From NCBI GenBank assembly GCA_934177025.1, contig CAKPPA010000013.1, forward strand, positions 1 through 14,507: a stretch of 14,507 bases of DNA. Reading direction: 5' to 3'. Shown piece after piece: positions 1-7,643 of the stretch. How positions within the stretch are numbered: position 1 is the stretch's first letter; each line of letters opens with the position of its first letter. A program made the translations under genes and the position numbers. Below the pieces are notes generated by a model that saw only the letters and a list, made by a program, of their open reading frames with translations, had not been told where the DNA came from and did not search any database. The DNA comes from an uncultured Clostridia bacterium. GTDB taxonomy: Bacteria > Bacillota > Clostridia > Christensenellales > CAG-314.

Positions 1-576
1 GGACAGTACGGTCATTGTAAAATCCGCATGGAACCGTTGGAACCGGGTTCCGGTTACCAATTCGTGGACGAAACCGTCGGCGGAAGCATTCCGAAGGAGT
101 ACATCCAACCGATCGACAACGGAATCCGCGAAGCATCGCAAAACGGAATTTTGGCAGGATACGAAGTTGTGGACTTCAAAGTCACGGTGTACGACGGAAG
201 CTACCACGAAGTCGACTCCAGCGAAATGGCGTTTAAGATTGCAGGTTCTATGGCGTTTAAGGAAGGTATGCGCAAGGCAGATCCTGTTTTGCTCGAACCG
301 GTGATGAAAGTGGAAGTCACTTTACCGGAAGAGTATCTCGGCGACGTTATGGGTAACATCAGCAGCCGCCGCGGTAACGTAGCAGGCATCGAAATGCGCA
401 ACGGCGTGCAAGTCGTCAATGCGTTCGTTCCGCTGGCAACCATGTTCGGTTATGCGACGGATTTGCGTTCCATCACGCAAGGACGCGGTAATTTTTCGAT
501 GCAATTCGACCACTATGCGGAAGTTCCGAAGGCAATTGCGGAAAAAATTATCGGCGAAAGAAGCACGAAAGAATAA
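1..576 (+). CDS. fusA: Elongation factor G, C-terminal part (5' end outside window)
   Basis: The reading frame is open from base 1 and gives about 191 residues ending in TAA. It begins with GQYGHCKIRMEPLEPGSGY, typical of EF-G domain IV, which mimics the tRNA anticodon arm during translocation. Domain V follows, with LLEPVMKVEVTLPEEYLGDV and ISSRRGNVAGIE. The C-terminus TQGRGNFSMQFDHYAEVPKA is the usual EF-G ending. The GTPase domain and domains II and III lie upstream of the window. EF-G is the cytosolic GTPase that drives ribosomal translocation. Its position just before tuf on the same strand is the classical str-operon order. An internal ATG at 28 is not a real start, because conserved residues precede it. 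Confidence 0.97.
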   Translation, partial: GQYGHCKIRMEPLEPGSGYQFVDETVGGSIPKEYIQPIDNGIREASQNGILAGYEVVDFKVTVYDGSYHEVDSSEMAFKIAGSMAFKEGMRKADPVLLEPVMKVEVTLPEEYLGDVMGNISSRRGNVAGIEMRNGVQVVNAFVPLATMFGYATDLRSITQGRGNFSMQFDHYAEVPKAIAEKIIGERSTKE

Positions 577-600
577 AAGAATAAAAAAATATAGCCAAAA

Positions 601-626
601 AACTTTATTTATTGTATAATAAAGTT
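601..626 (+). promoter_or_regulatory. AT-rich dyad containing a TATAAT in the fusA-tuf gap
   Basis: A perfect 9-bp inverted repeat (AACTTTATT at 601-609, AATAAAGTT at 618-626) spans a consensus -10 hexamer TATAAT at 615-620. No convincing -35 is present; the hexamer 17 bp upstream reads TAGCCA. It could be an internal tuf promoter or an RNA hairpin in the fusA-tuf transcript. There is no U-run, so it is not a standard terminator. Confidence 0.3.
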
Positions 627-675
627 AATTCAACGGCGAAAATACAAATTTTCAGAAGTTAGGAGGACGAAAAAA

Positions 676-1887
676 ATGGCAAAAGCGAAATTCGACAGAA
701 GCAAACCACACGTAAACATCGGAACGATCGGCCACGTTGACCACGGCAAAACCACTCTTACCGCGGCTATTACGATGACTTTGGCGAAATTAGGCAAAGC
801 GGAAGCTACGCGTTACGACCAAATCGATAAAGCTCCGGAGGAAAAGGAAAGAGGAATTACGATCAACACCTCTCACGTGGAATACGAAACGGAAAGCCGT
901 CACTATGCACACGTTGACTGCCCGGGTCACGCGGACTACGTGAAAAACATGATCACCGGTGCCGCTCAAATGGACGGCGCAATCCTCGTTGTATCGGCTG
1001 CGGACGGCCCGATGCCACAAACCAGAGAACACAGTTTGTTGGCTCGTCAGGTTGGCGTTCCTTACATTGTAGTGTTCCTGAACAAAACCGATATGGTTGA
1101 CGATCCTGAATTGTTGGATCTGGTTGAAATGGAAGTCAGAGACCTGCTTTCCAGCTACGATTTCCCGGGCGACACGACCCCGATCATCAAAGGCTCCGCT
1201 TTGAAAGCAATCGAAGCAGCAAACGAAGGAAAGGACATTTCCGATCCTGCATTCGCTCCGATTTTGGACTTGATGAAAGTTGTGGACGAATATATTCCGA
1301 CTCCGGAACGTCAAACGGACAAAACCTTCTTGATGCCGGTGGAAGACGTATTCACGATTACCGGTCGCGGAACCGTTGCTACGGGCCGTGTGGAAAGAGG
1401 TACGTTGAAACTTTCCGATCCGGTCGAAATCGTCGGTTTGGAAGATAAACCACGTCAAACGGTTGTTACGGGTATCGAAATGTTCCGTAAATTGTTGGAC
1501 GAAGCACGCGCAGGCGATAACATCGGTGCACTCTTGAGAGGTATTCAAAGGACGGAAATCGAAAGAGGACAAGTTCTTGCAAAACCGGGCACGATTCACC
1601 CGCACACGAACTTCGAAGCACAAGTGTACATCCTGACGAAGGAAGAAGGTGGCCGTCATAGCCCGTTCTTCAACGGATATCGTCCGCAATTCTATTTCCG
1701 TACGACCGACGTTACCGGTTCTGTTGAATTGGAAAACGGCACGGAAATGGTTATGCCTGGCGACAACATCAAAATGACCGTAAAATTGATCACTCCGGTT
1801 GCAATCGAAGAAGGTTTGCGTTTCGCAATCCGCGAAGGTGGCCACACGGTAGGATCCGGCGTTGTCAGCAAAATTTTGGATAAATAA
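676..1887 (+). CDS. tuf: Elongation factor Tu
   Basis: This 403-residue protein is EF-Tu, the cytosolic GTPase that delivers aminoacyl-tRNA to the ribosome. The GTPase motifs are intact: GHVDHGKT at residues 19-26 (P-loop), RGITI at 59-63 (switch I), DCPGH at 81-85 (switch II, with the catalytic His85), NKTD at 136-139 and GSALK (G5). Beta-barrel domains II and III follow, with FTITGRGTVATGRVERG and GGRHSPFFNGYRPQFYFR. It is slightly longer than the common 394-400 residues. The start is fixed by AGGAGG at 661-666, nine bases before the ATG. It follows fusA by 99 bp and ends before a strong terminator, so it closes the str operon. Confidence 0.99.
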   Translation: MAKAKFDRSKPHVNIGTIGHVDHGKTTLTAAITMTLAKLGKAEATRYDQIDKAPEEKERGITINTSHVEYETESRHYAHVDCPGHADYVKNMITGAAQMDGAILVVSAADGPMPQTREHSLLARQVGVPYIVVFLNKTDMVDDPELLDLVEMEVRDLLSSYDFPGDTTPIIKGSALKAIEAANEGKDISDPAFAPILDLMKVVDEYIPTPERQTDKTFLMPVEDVFTITGRGTVATGRVERGTLKLSDPVEIVGLEDKPRQTVVTGIEMFRKLLDEARAGDNIGALLRGIQRTEIERGQVLAKPGTIHPHTNFEAQVYILTKEEGGRHSPFFNGYRPQFYFRTTDVTGSVELENGTEMVMPGDNIKMTVKLITPVAIEEGLRFAIREGGHTVGSGVVSKILDK

Positions 1888-1926
1888 TTAAAATTATCCA
1901 AACCTTGATAACAATTGCGTTTATCG

Positions 1927-1957
1927 AAAAACGCTCCCAAACGGGAGCGTTTTTTTA
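1927..1957 (+). terminator. Intrinsic terminator of the str operon (after tuf)
   Basis: A perfect stem ACGCTCCC (1931-1938) / GGGAGCGT (1943-1950) with a 4-base loop is followed by seven T. Flanking A's pair with the T-run, so it may also work weakly in reverse. It lies 40 bp after the tuf stop. Confidence 0.93.
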
Positions 1958-1983
1958 TTTCGTTTTTTCACCAAGCAAAAGGA

Positions 1984-2008
1984 AAAACCCGTCGATGTAA
2001 CGGGTTTT
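1984..2008 (-). terminator. Terminator downstream of glnN
   Basis: The stem AAAACCCGT (1984-1992) / ACGGGTTTT (2000-2008) has a 7-base loop. Read on the minus strand it is followed by a short U-run. It lies 23 bp beyond the glnN stop and forms a convergent pair with the tuf terminator. Confidence 0.75.
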
Positions 2009-2031
2009 AAGCATTTTTTGCGGAATTCGGT

Positions 2032-4008
2032 TTAAAACAACAGTTCGTTGTAGGTAGGCATTGTAATTGCCGCTTGCGGTAGTTTCGGTTCCAACGCGTC
2101 GTAAAGGGCGCGCACGGTTTCCATATGTTGCAACAAAGTGCAGGAGTTGGCGTTTTCGGCAATTGCCTCAGCTAATGCGTCCGTAGCAGGGCGTAAACTC
2201 GTGTTGACGTCGTTCGGGGAAACCATTGCAATCGCCGGCAAAATTTTTCGGTACAACATGTCGCACAGTGTTTTTGCTTCCGTCAGCACCGTTTCGTCGT
2301 AAATTTGCCGTTGCGTGTTTTTGCGTAACCCCAATTCGCGCGGGGAAAGGACGCCCGTATCCCGAAACAGTGCAACGATGGTTTCGTCGTCGTACACAGG
2401 TAGGCATGCTTCCGTGTTGCGATATTCTTTCAGTCCGCGGCGAAGGGCTTCTTTGTGCCACGCTTCGTCGTAGGAGTTTTCGTTAAACACAATGCGCTTG
2501 TGTTGCAAGTAGTTGTTGCGAATCAAATCGTGCAAAAACGCTTCCTTTGGGAGCGGTGTTTTTTCCAGCGCGTTTGCAATTTCGGTTAAAACACCGCAAA
2601 GTGCCGTGCACAGGCAAGTGCCTGGCCACGCAAGGGATTGGGATGCTCCCACCATGCGAAATTCAAATTTGTTTCCGTTAAAGCAAAACGGACTGGTGCG
2701 ATTGCGATCGCTTCCGTCGCGCATCGTCAGCGGTAGATGCGTAATTTTGGTGTGTAACGTCGTTGTTTTGCCGGCAAAGCGTCGATGTTCCAAATATGCC
2801 TCAATGCGTCCTTGCATTTCAGCTCCAATAAACACGGAAACGAGTGCCGGCGGGGCTTCGTTTCCGCCGAGTCGCAAATCGTTGCCGCGATAAGCGCAGG
2901 ATGCCCGAACCAGCGGGTAATAGCGGTCGATTGCCGCAAGCATCGCGGTAAAAAACAGTAAAAACAGCGGTGTGTCGCAACGCGCCGGATCAAACAGTTG
3001 TAAGCCGGTGTCCGTACAGAGCGAAAGATTCACGTGCTTGCCGCTACCGTTTACGTGACGAAACGGCTTTTCGTGAAAAATTGCCTCATACCCGTATTTT
3101 CGGGCAACTCGCTGAATGGTTTCCATTATGATTCTGTTTTCGTCGCACGCGAGGTTTACGGGCGCAAACTGCGGTACCAATTCGTACTGTGCGGGCGCAA
3201 CTTCGCAGTGCTGAATTTTTGCCAAAATTCCAAGTTCCCACAGCGTGGTGTCGATTTCGTGCATAATGCGGCTGACGTCGTCCGAAATGGCACCGAAGTA
3301 GTGAAAGGTCGCTTCTTGCGACAGGATCGGCTCTGCCCCTAACAGAGTGCTTGCGCAAAAACGCAAATCCGTGCGATGATCAAAATCCTGCTTGCGCACC
3401 AAAAAGTACTCCTGTTCGCCGCCGACGTTACAAATCACTTTGTTTGCTTTGTATCCTAAAGCGTGCAAAATGCGCAAACTTTCCTGATTCAGGCGTTCCG
3501 TTGCGCGTAGTAGCGGCGTTTTTTCGTCCAACGCGGTGTTGTGGTAGGAGCAAAAGGCCGTGGGCACGTACATCACTTTGTTACCATGCACGTCCGCCTT
3601 TAAAAAAGCAGGGGAGGTGTAGTCCCAAACGGTGTATCCGCGTGCTTCAAACGTAAAACGATCCCCGCCGTTCGGCAGGCTGGAAGCGTCCGCTTCGCCT
3701 TTCATCAAAGCATCTGCGGAAAAGGTTTCAACGGAGCCGTTTTTGTCCCTCTCCAAAAAGGAAACCTGTTTTTCCGCCGTTTTGCCGTGCAACGGGTGAA
3801 ACCAATGCGTGTAGTGCGTTGCGCCGTTTGCAATCGCCCATTTTTTCATGGCACACGCCACGTCTTCTGCCGTTGCCTTACGGAGGGGCAGGCCTTCCCG
3901 TTTGGTGCGCTGATAGTCCGCAAACGCACGCGGTCGCATATAGTGCCGCAGCACTTTGTCGCTGCATAAGTTTTTGCCAAACAGTGTTTTTGATAGCGGT
4001 TTTTTCAT
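2032..4008 (-). CDS. glnN: Glutamine synthetase type III
   Basis: This 658-residue protein has the hallmarks of the GSIII family, large cytosolic ATP-dependent enzymes that make glutamine from glutamate and ammonia. An N-terminal GSIII-specific region carries THYTHWFHPLHGKTAEK (residues 64-80). The catalytic domain shows GGEQEYF (196-202), APAQYE (271-276), NGSGKHVNLS (320-329), GNEAPPA (382-388) and NRTSPF...GNKFEFRMVG (436-454). It is somewhat shorter than the usual 690-730 residues. The start is supported by a GGGGGAGG site nine bases before the ATG on the minus strand. It stands alone, with a terminator after it and about 490 bp of non-coding DNA before it. No clear promoter was found; a TATACT lies upstream without a good -35. 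Nitrogen control is likely but not shown by the sequence. Confidence 0.96.
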   Translation of the reverse strand: MKKPLSKTLFGKNLCSDKVLRHYMRPRAFADYQRTKREGLPLRKATAEDVACAMKKWAIANGATHYTHWFHPLHGKTAEKQVSFLERDKNGSVETFSADALMKGEADASSLPNGGDRFTFEARGYTVWDYTSPAFLKADVHGNKVMYVPTAFCSYHNTALDEKTPLLRATERLNQESLRILHALGYKANKVICNVGGEQEYFLVRKQDFDHRTDLRFCASTLLGAEPILSQEATFHYFGAISDDVSRIMHEIDTTLWELGILAKIQHCEVAPAQYELVPQFAPVNLACDENRIIMETIQRVARKYGYEAIFHEKPFRHVNGSGKHVNLSLCTDTGLQLFDPARCDTPLFLLFFTAMLAAIDRYYPLVRASCAYRGNDLRLGGNEAPPALVSVFIGAEMQGRIEAYLEHRRFAGKTTTLHTKITHLPLTMRDGSDRNRTSPFCFNGNKFEFRMVGASQSLAWPGTCLCTALCGVLTEIANALEKTPLPKEAFLHDLIRNNYLQHKRIVFNENSYDEAWHKEALRRGLKEYRNTEACLPVYDDETIVALFRDTGVLSPRELGLRKNTQRQIYDETVLTEAKTLCDMLYRKILPAIAMVSPNDVNTSLRPATDALAEAIAENANSCTLLQHMETVRALYDALEPKLPQAAITMPTYNELLF

Positions 4009-4025
4009 AAGGCCGTTCCTCCCCC

Positions 4026-4390
4026 TGCGTACTCTTTATCGGATATTCTTCTCTATTGTATGAAACTTCGTTCGCTCCCGATTCCTCCGGCTTATTTTCA
4101 AAAAAGTTTACAGTATAAAGTCCTTTTTGTAAAACGTTTGCGCCCGTTTTCGCCATTTTTTTTGATAATATTGCAAGATTTTGCGGTTTTTCAGCGGTTT
4201 TTCAAAGGGAATGAGTCGCTATAGCGGAAGTATCCATTCTTTTCAGCGAGGAATCAAAAAATCTTAAAAGTACGTAGATGCGAGCCTCTTGCTCGAATTT
4301 TCGGCGGTAGGGAACTTACGACAACAACGAAAAACAGGTTCCGCACTTTTTCACGTTTCCGTTCGCTGTGTAACGGGAAACTTACTGCAA
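4026..4390. other. Gene-free stretch upstream of glnN
   Basis: No convincing gene is present. It holds an 11-bp tandem repeat (4183-4204), a small hairpin CGAGC/GCTCG (4281-4295), a hairpin built from GTTTCCGTT and AACGGGAAAC (4355-4381), and two related motifs, GGGAACTTACGACAAC at 4310 and GGGAAACTTACTGCAAC at 4375. On the minus strand it is the leader and promoter region of glnN, so some of this may be regulatory. No known riboswitch was recognised. Confidence 0.45.
4183..4204. repeat. 11-bp perfect tandem repeat (two copies)
   Basis: GCGGTTTTTCA occurs twice back to back (4183-4193, 4194-4204), about 175 bp upstream of the glnN start. It could be a paired protein-binding site or a replication-slippage product. 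Confidence 0.7.
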
Positions 4391-4427
4391 CAAAAAAAAA
4401 GGTTAAGCCTTTAACAGAGGCTTAACC
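4391..4427 (-). terminator. Second terminator after the M29 aminopeptidase
   Basis: The perfect 10-bp stem GGTTAAGCCT (4401-4410) / AGGCTTAACC (4418-4427) is flanked by nine A on the plus strand, which gives a U9 run on the minus transcript. It backs up the terminator at 4451-4484. Confidence 0.9.
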
Positions 4428-4444
4428 GAGCGAAAAACAAAAAC

Positions 4445-4484
4445 ACAAAAAACCCAACGAAACCTTTGTGGGCTTCGTTGGGTT
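4445..4484 (-). terminator. First terminator after the M29 aminopeptidase
   Basis: The perfect 11-bp stem AACCCAACGAA (4451-4461) / TTCGTTGGGTT (4474-4484) lies 14 bp beyond the aminopeptidase stop. On the minus strand it is followed by a U-rich stretch. Two strong terminators in tandem insulate glnN from this gene. Confidence 0.9.
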
Positions 4485-4498
4485 CGTTTTGAGGGGAG

Positions 4499-5710
4499 TT
4501 AAATTGCCCAAGTGCCGTTTTTAAAGATGTACGTTTCCTTGCCGTTTTCATCGATGCCGACAATGTCCAAATCGTCCGTACCAACCATAAAGTCAATGTG
4601 AATTTCACTCAGGTTGATGCCGTCGGCAAGCAGTTCTTCCTCACTGCGTTTGCTGCCGTCGTAAGCATTGCCGAAAGCAAAGTGACAGGAAGCGTTTTCA
4701 TCGAACAGCGTGTTGTAAAAGGTGGTGTGCAGGCTGGCAATCGGGCTATCTGCCGCAACAAGTGCAACTTCGCCCAAGTAGTGCGAGCCTTCGTCGTGTT
4801 CGATAATGGCGCGCAGGCTGTCCAATCCTTTTTTTGCGTCGTAGTCGACCACGCGTCCGTCCTTAAAGCGCACCCAAAAATCTTCAATCAGTTGTCCGTT
4901 TGCGTTCAACGGACGGCTGGCATACAAAATACCGTTTGCGGAGAGGCGATCCGGCGTGGTGCCGATTTCCTCCGTCGGCATATTCGGGAAGAAAATTTTG
5001 TCGCCGAACTTGATGCTTCCGCCGCCGCCCCATTCCATTCCCGGGCGAATGCCTACGGTGAAATCCGTGCCTAGGCTGTTTTTGTAGCGCAAAGTGCGGA
5101 AGTTGCAGTCCTGAATTTTTTTCGCATGCTCGTTGGAAAGGCGGTAGTGTTCCATCCAGCTTCCGACCGGATCCGGCAGGTGCGTGCGGCAGGCAATGCC
5201 GACGTATTCCCAAAGTTTTTCCAAATTGTTCTTTTCGTTCGGAAAAACCAAATCCGCCCATTCCTGATCCGGCACCATAATCATGCCGAAGGTGCATTGA
5301 TTGCGGAACATAAAGCGGTTTGCAGGGTGCAGCAAGCGTTGGAATGCTGCGCCTTCTTCCACCACTAATTTCGGGTCCACTTCGCTATATTCGTTGCCGT
5401 GCACGTGATAAAGGTTAAGGATCGCCGCGCTTGCGTCGATAAAGTGTTGTTTAATGTTGAGGTAAAACTCCGGCGGGTTTACCAGCGTCTCTTTGTCGCA
5501 GTACTTGTACCGTGCGATTTTAACACGCGGGTCCGTGTAGGTAACGTACACGTCTTTTGCGCCTTGTTTCAACGCTTCTTCCGTTAAAACTGCCGCAAAA
5601 TCCGCCAAATCGACAGGGCAGTGAAGTTCAATCAACTGACCTTTTTGCAAAGCGATGCCTGCGCCGAGAATAACTTTGGCGTATTTTAATTGTTCTTCTT
5701 TTATGCTCAT
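4499..5710 (-). CDS. ampS: M29 family metallo-aminopeptidase (AmpS/PepS type)
   Basis: This 403-residue protein matches the M29 clan of cytosolic, dinuclear-metal aminopeptidases that remove N-terminal residues from peptides. Length and motifs agree with the family: PNMPTEEIGTTPD (residues 242-254), LGEVALV (312-318), LFDENASCHFAFGNAY (335-350) and HIDFMVG (371-377). The likely metal and catalytic residues by family alignment are Glu248, Glu314, Glu338, His343, Tyr350, His371 and Asp373, all present. The start has an AAAGGAG site six bases upstream. It is a single-gene unit with its own promoter and tandem terminators. Substrate preference cannot be read from the sequence. Its role is probably peptide recycling. 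Confidence 0.94.
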   Translation of the reverse strand: MSIKEEQLKYAKVILGAGIALQKGQLIELHCPVDLADFAAVLTEEALKQGAKDVYVTYTDPRVKIARYKYCDKETLVNPPEFYLNIKQHFIDASAAILNLYHVHGNEYSEVDPKLVVEEGAAFQRLLHPANRFMFRNQCTFGMIMVPDQEWADLVFPNEKNNLEKLWEYVGIACRTHLPDPVGSWMEHYRLSNEHAKKIQDCNFRTLRYKNSLGTDFTVGIRPGMEWGGGGSIKFGDKIFFPNMPTEEIGTTPDRLSANGILYASRPLNANGQLIEDFWVRFKDGRVVDYDAKKGLDSLRAIIEHDEGSHYLGEVALVAADSPIASLHTTFYNTLFDENASCHFAFGNAYDGSKRSEEELLADGINLSEIHIDFMVGTDDLDIVGIDENGKETYIFKNGTWAI

Positions 5711-5754
5711 AACAAACTCCTTTTTTCGCCGAAGCGAACCGTTTACTTACGTTT

Positions 5755-5783
5755 AGTATAAGATATTTTTCGCCGCTTTGCAA
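5755..5783 (-). promoter_or_regulatory. Promoter of the M29 aminopeptidase gene
   Basis: On the minus strand this reads TTGCAA, a 17-bp spacer, then TATACT. It lies 45 bp before the start codon, a near-consensus housekeeping sigma promoter. Confidence 0.8.
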
Positions 5784-5852
5784 GGGGTGTTTGCGGATTT
5801 CCCTTGCAATTTGTCGGAAGAAAATATGAAAAAATCAAATGCGTTTTACCTC

Positions 5853-5879
5853 AAAAAAAAGTCCCCCTCGTAGGAGGGG
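5853..5879 (-). terminator. Terminator-like hairpin between divergent promoters
   Basis: The stem CCCCTC (5864-5869) / GAGGGG (5874-5879) has a GTAG loop and is flanked on the left by eight A, which gives a U8 run on the minus strand. No minus-strand gene lies directly upstream, so it would stop transcripts running antisense out of the lipoprotein gene toward the aminopeptidase. Confidence 0.55.
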
Positions 5880-5919
5880 AAAAACGCTGTTTTTTTGTGG
5901 AAAAATAGGGGGTTAACCA

Positions 5920-5948
5920 TTGCTTTTTAAGGGGTAGGGGAGTATACT
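5920..5948 (+). promoter_or_regulatory. Promoter of the lipoprotein gene
   Basis: TTGCTT, a 17-bp spacer, then TATACT, ending 48 bp before the chosen ATG. It is near consensus. Confidence 0.8.
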
Positions 5949-5996
5949 TGTAGTAATTGGGTGAACCCAAAAAGGGAAATGGAGGAAAGGGGAAAA

Positions 5997-7628
5997 ATGC
6001 AATCTCAAAAAAGCAGAAAAGCATTGATTTTATGCCTCGCAGCACTCATCGTTTTCACAACGATCGTCCTTGCTGCTTGTGGCAATCCCGCGGTGGAAAG
6101 CATTGTCCTTTCGCAGGGAAGCACACCGAAAACAACGTACTACGTCGGTGACACAATCGACGTTTCCGGCGTGACGGTGACCGTAACGTACGAGGACGGT
6201 TCCACGGAGGACGTTTCGTTTGCTGAAGGGAACGACGCTACGAAAAACGGTTTTACGTGCGACTTGTTCGGCGTTACGTTAACGGCGGAACACAAAAAAG
6301 TAACGTTTACCTATCGCGATAAATCGGTAACGTTGCCGATTTCGGTGCAAAAGCGTGAGGCAGGTGCCCCGAGCGCGGCGGAAATTCGTTGCACCGGTGT
6401 GGATCAGCAAATCACGATTTCGGCACCGGAAGGCACGGAGTTTTCGCTAAACGAAGGTGCATGGCAAAAAGCAAGTACGTTTACAAACCTCACGAACGGG
6501 GTGGCGTATCGCGTGGCGGTGCGCTATGCCGAAACGGATCAAAAAGTTGCCGGTGCCGCTACGGAAGTAACGGTTATGGTAAAAGGCTCGCAAACGCCAA
6601 TTGACGCCGCAAGCGTAAAATGCATCAAACGGACGTCCCATCAAGTGCAGTTCGAAAGCATTCCGGGGGCGGAAGTGCGCTATACGGACGTGTGGGGCAT
6701 CGATTATCCTTGGCCGGAGTTTTATGCATTGGATCCGAACAAGGAACACCACTTTTTCGTGCGGAGGAAGGAAACCGCAACCCTTTGGGCTTCGGCGGAA
6801 ACGGAAATCGTTGTAAAAACGAAAGGCACGCAAACCGCCATTCCGAAAAATAACGTCAGCGTCACGCGTCGCGACGGCCGCACCGTTGCCGTAAACGTAA
6901 AAGGGACTTATCAAAATTTGGAATATATGGCTTGGAGCAGGGGCGACGACAAATGGACAAGCGGTTGGCAAACTTCCAACACCTTTACTTTGCCGACAAT
7001 CGGCCCGAAATATGTTTTCGAAGTACGTAAAGCGGGTGGGGAGGAACTCGATCCGTCCGAACGTACGTGGAAGGAATTGGACACCGCACGAAAAGTACAG
7101 GAGGGCATTCCGCAAACCTCGATTTCGTGGGGTTTTCCGGATCCTACCTCCGTCACGATTAGTTTTGATAAATTAGACCCTTCAGAACTACCTCGTATCG
7201 AGTGCCGTTTGGACGACAGCACGGAATACGTTTCGTTGCAGGGCAACAATTGCTATTTCGAAGGGCTTGTCCCGGGGACAACGCACGTCGTGCATGCACA
7301 CCATCGGGAGGATGATTACTACACGAGTTCGCAGGAAGTTTCCTTCACGATTACACTTCCGAAATATCAACAACCGAAACCGACGTGTAACGTTTTGGCA
7401 AAAACGTCCACCGAAATCACGGTGGAGCCGGTGGAAAATGCAGAGTATTTTTGTTCCATTACGCATATCGGCTCGCGGGATCCAAACAGTTTCACTTGGG
7501 TGGATTCCAACGTGATGAAGGATCTACAGCCGAACACCTACTACTTCGTTTACGTACGCATTAAGGGCGATGCAACGCACGATCCGTCGCCGTATGCCGA
7601 GAAAAAGGTTTTAACCCTTGCAACGTAG
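5997..7628 (+). CDS. Surface lipoprotein with Big_3-like and FN3-like repeats, ended by an in-frame TAG
   Basis: This 543-residue protein has a lipoprotein signal peptide: charged QKSRK, a hydrophobic core and lipobox LAAC with Cys28. It should be lipid-anchored on the outer face of the membrane. Residues about 32-120 resemble a Big_3 Ig-like domain (YYVGDTIDVSGVTVTVTYEDG). From about 125 onward come roughly five FN3-like repeats of 75-90 residues, each ending in a linker such as KGSQTPI, KGTQTAI or PKYQQPKP. The start at 5997 is preferred because GGAGGAAAGGGG sits just upstream and it gives a clean signal peptide; a GTG at 5961 and an ATG at 5979 are alternatives. The frame stops at TAG 7626-7628, but the same frame and the same repeats continue to 9548. 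This is therefore probably the first half of one interrupted gene. The binding target is unknown. Confidence 0.85.
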   Translation: MQSQKSRKALILCLAALIVFTTIVLAACGNPAVESIVLSQGSTPKTTYYVGDTIDVSGVTVTVTYEDGSTEDVSFAEGNDATKNGFTCDLFGVTLTAEHKKVTFTYRDKSVTLPISVQKREAGAPSAAEIRCTGVDQQITISAPEGTEFSLNEGAWQKASTFTNLTNGVAYRVAVRYAETDQKVAGAATEVTVMVKGSQTPIDAASVKCIKRTSHQVQFESIPGAEVRYTDVWGIDYPWPEFYALDPNKEHHFFVRRKETATLWASAETEIVVKTKGTQTAIPKNNVSVTRRDGRTVAVNVKGTYQNLEYMAWSRGDDKWTSGWQTSNTFTLPTIGPKYVFEVRKAGGEELDPSERTWKELDTARKVQEGIPQTSISWGFPDPTSVTISFDKLDPSELPRIECRLDDSTEYVSLQGNNCYFEGLVPGTTHVVHAHHREDDYYTSSQEVSFTITLPKYQQPKPTCNVLAKTSTEITVEPVENAEYFCSITHIGSRDPNSFTWVDSNVMKDLQPNTYYFVYVRIKGDATHDPSPYAEKKVLTLAT

Positions 7629-7643
7629 GCAATTACGGGGGAA

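Noticed and set aside
790..1845. 351-residue open frame on the minus strand opposite tuf
   Set aside because: It lies entirely antisense to EF-Tu, has a composition biased by the tuf codons and matches no family; a shadow of the real gene.
3878..4156. 92-residue minus-strand frame overlapping the glnN start
   Set aside because: It overlaps the first 130 bases of glnN out of frame and has no family signature; the glnN start has a strong ribosome site of its own.
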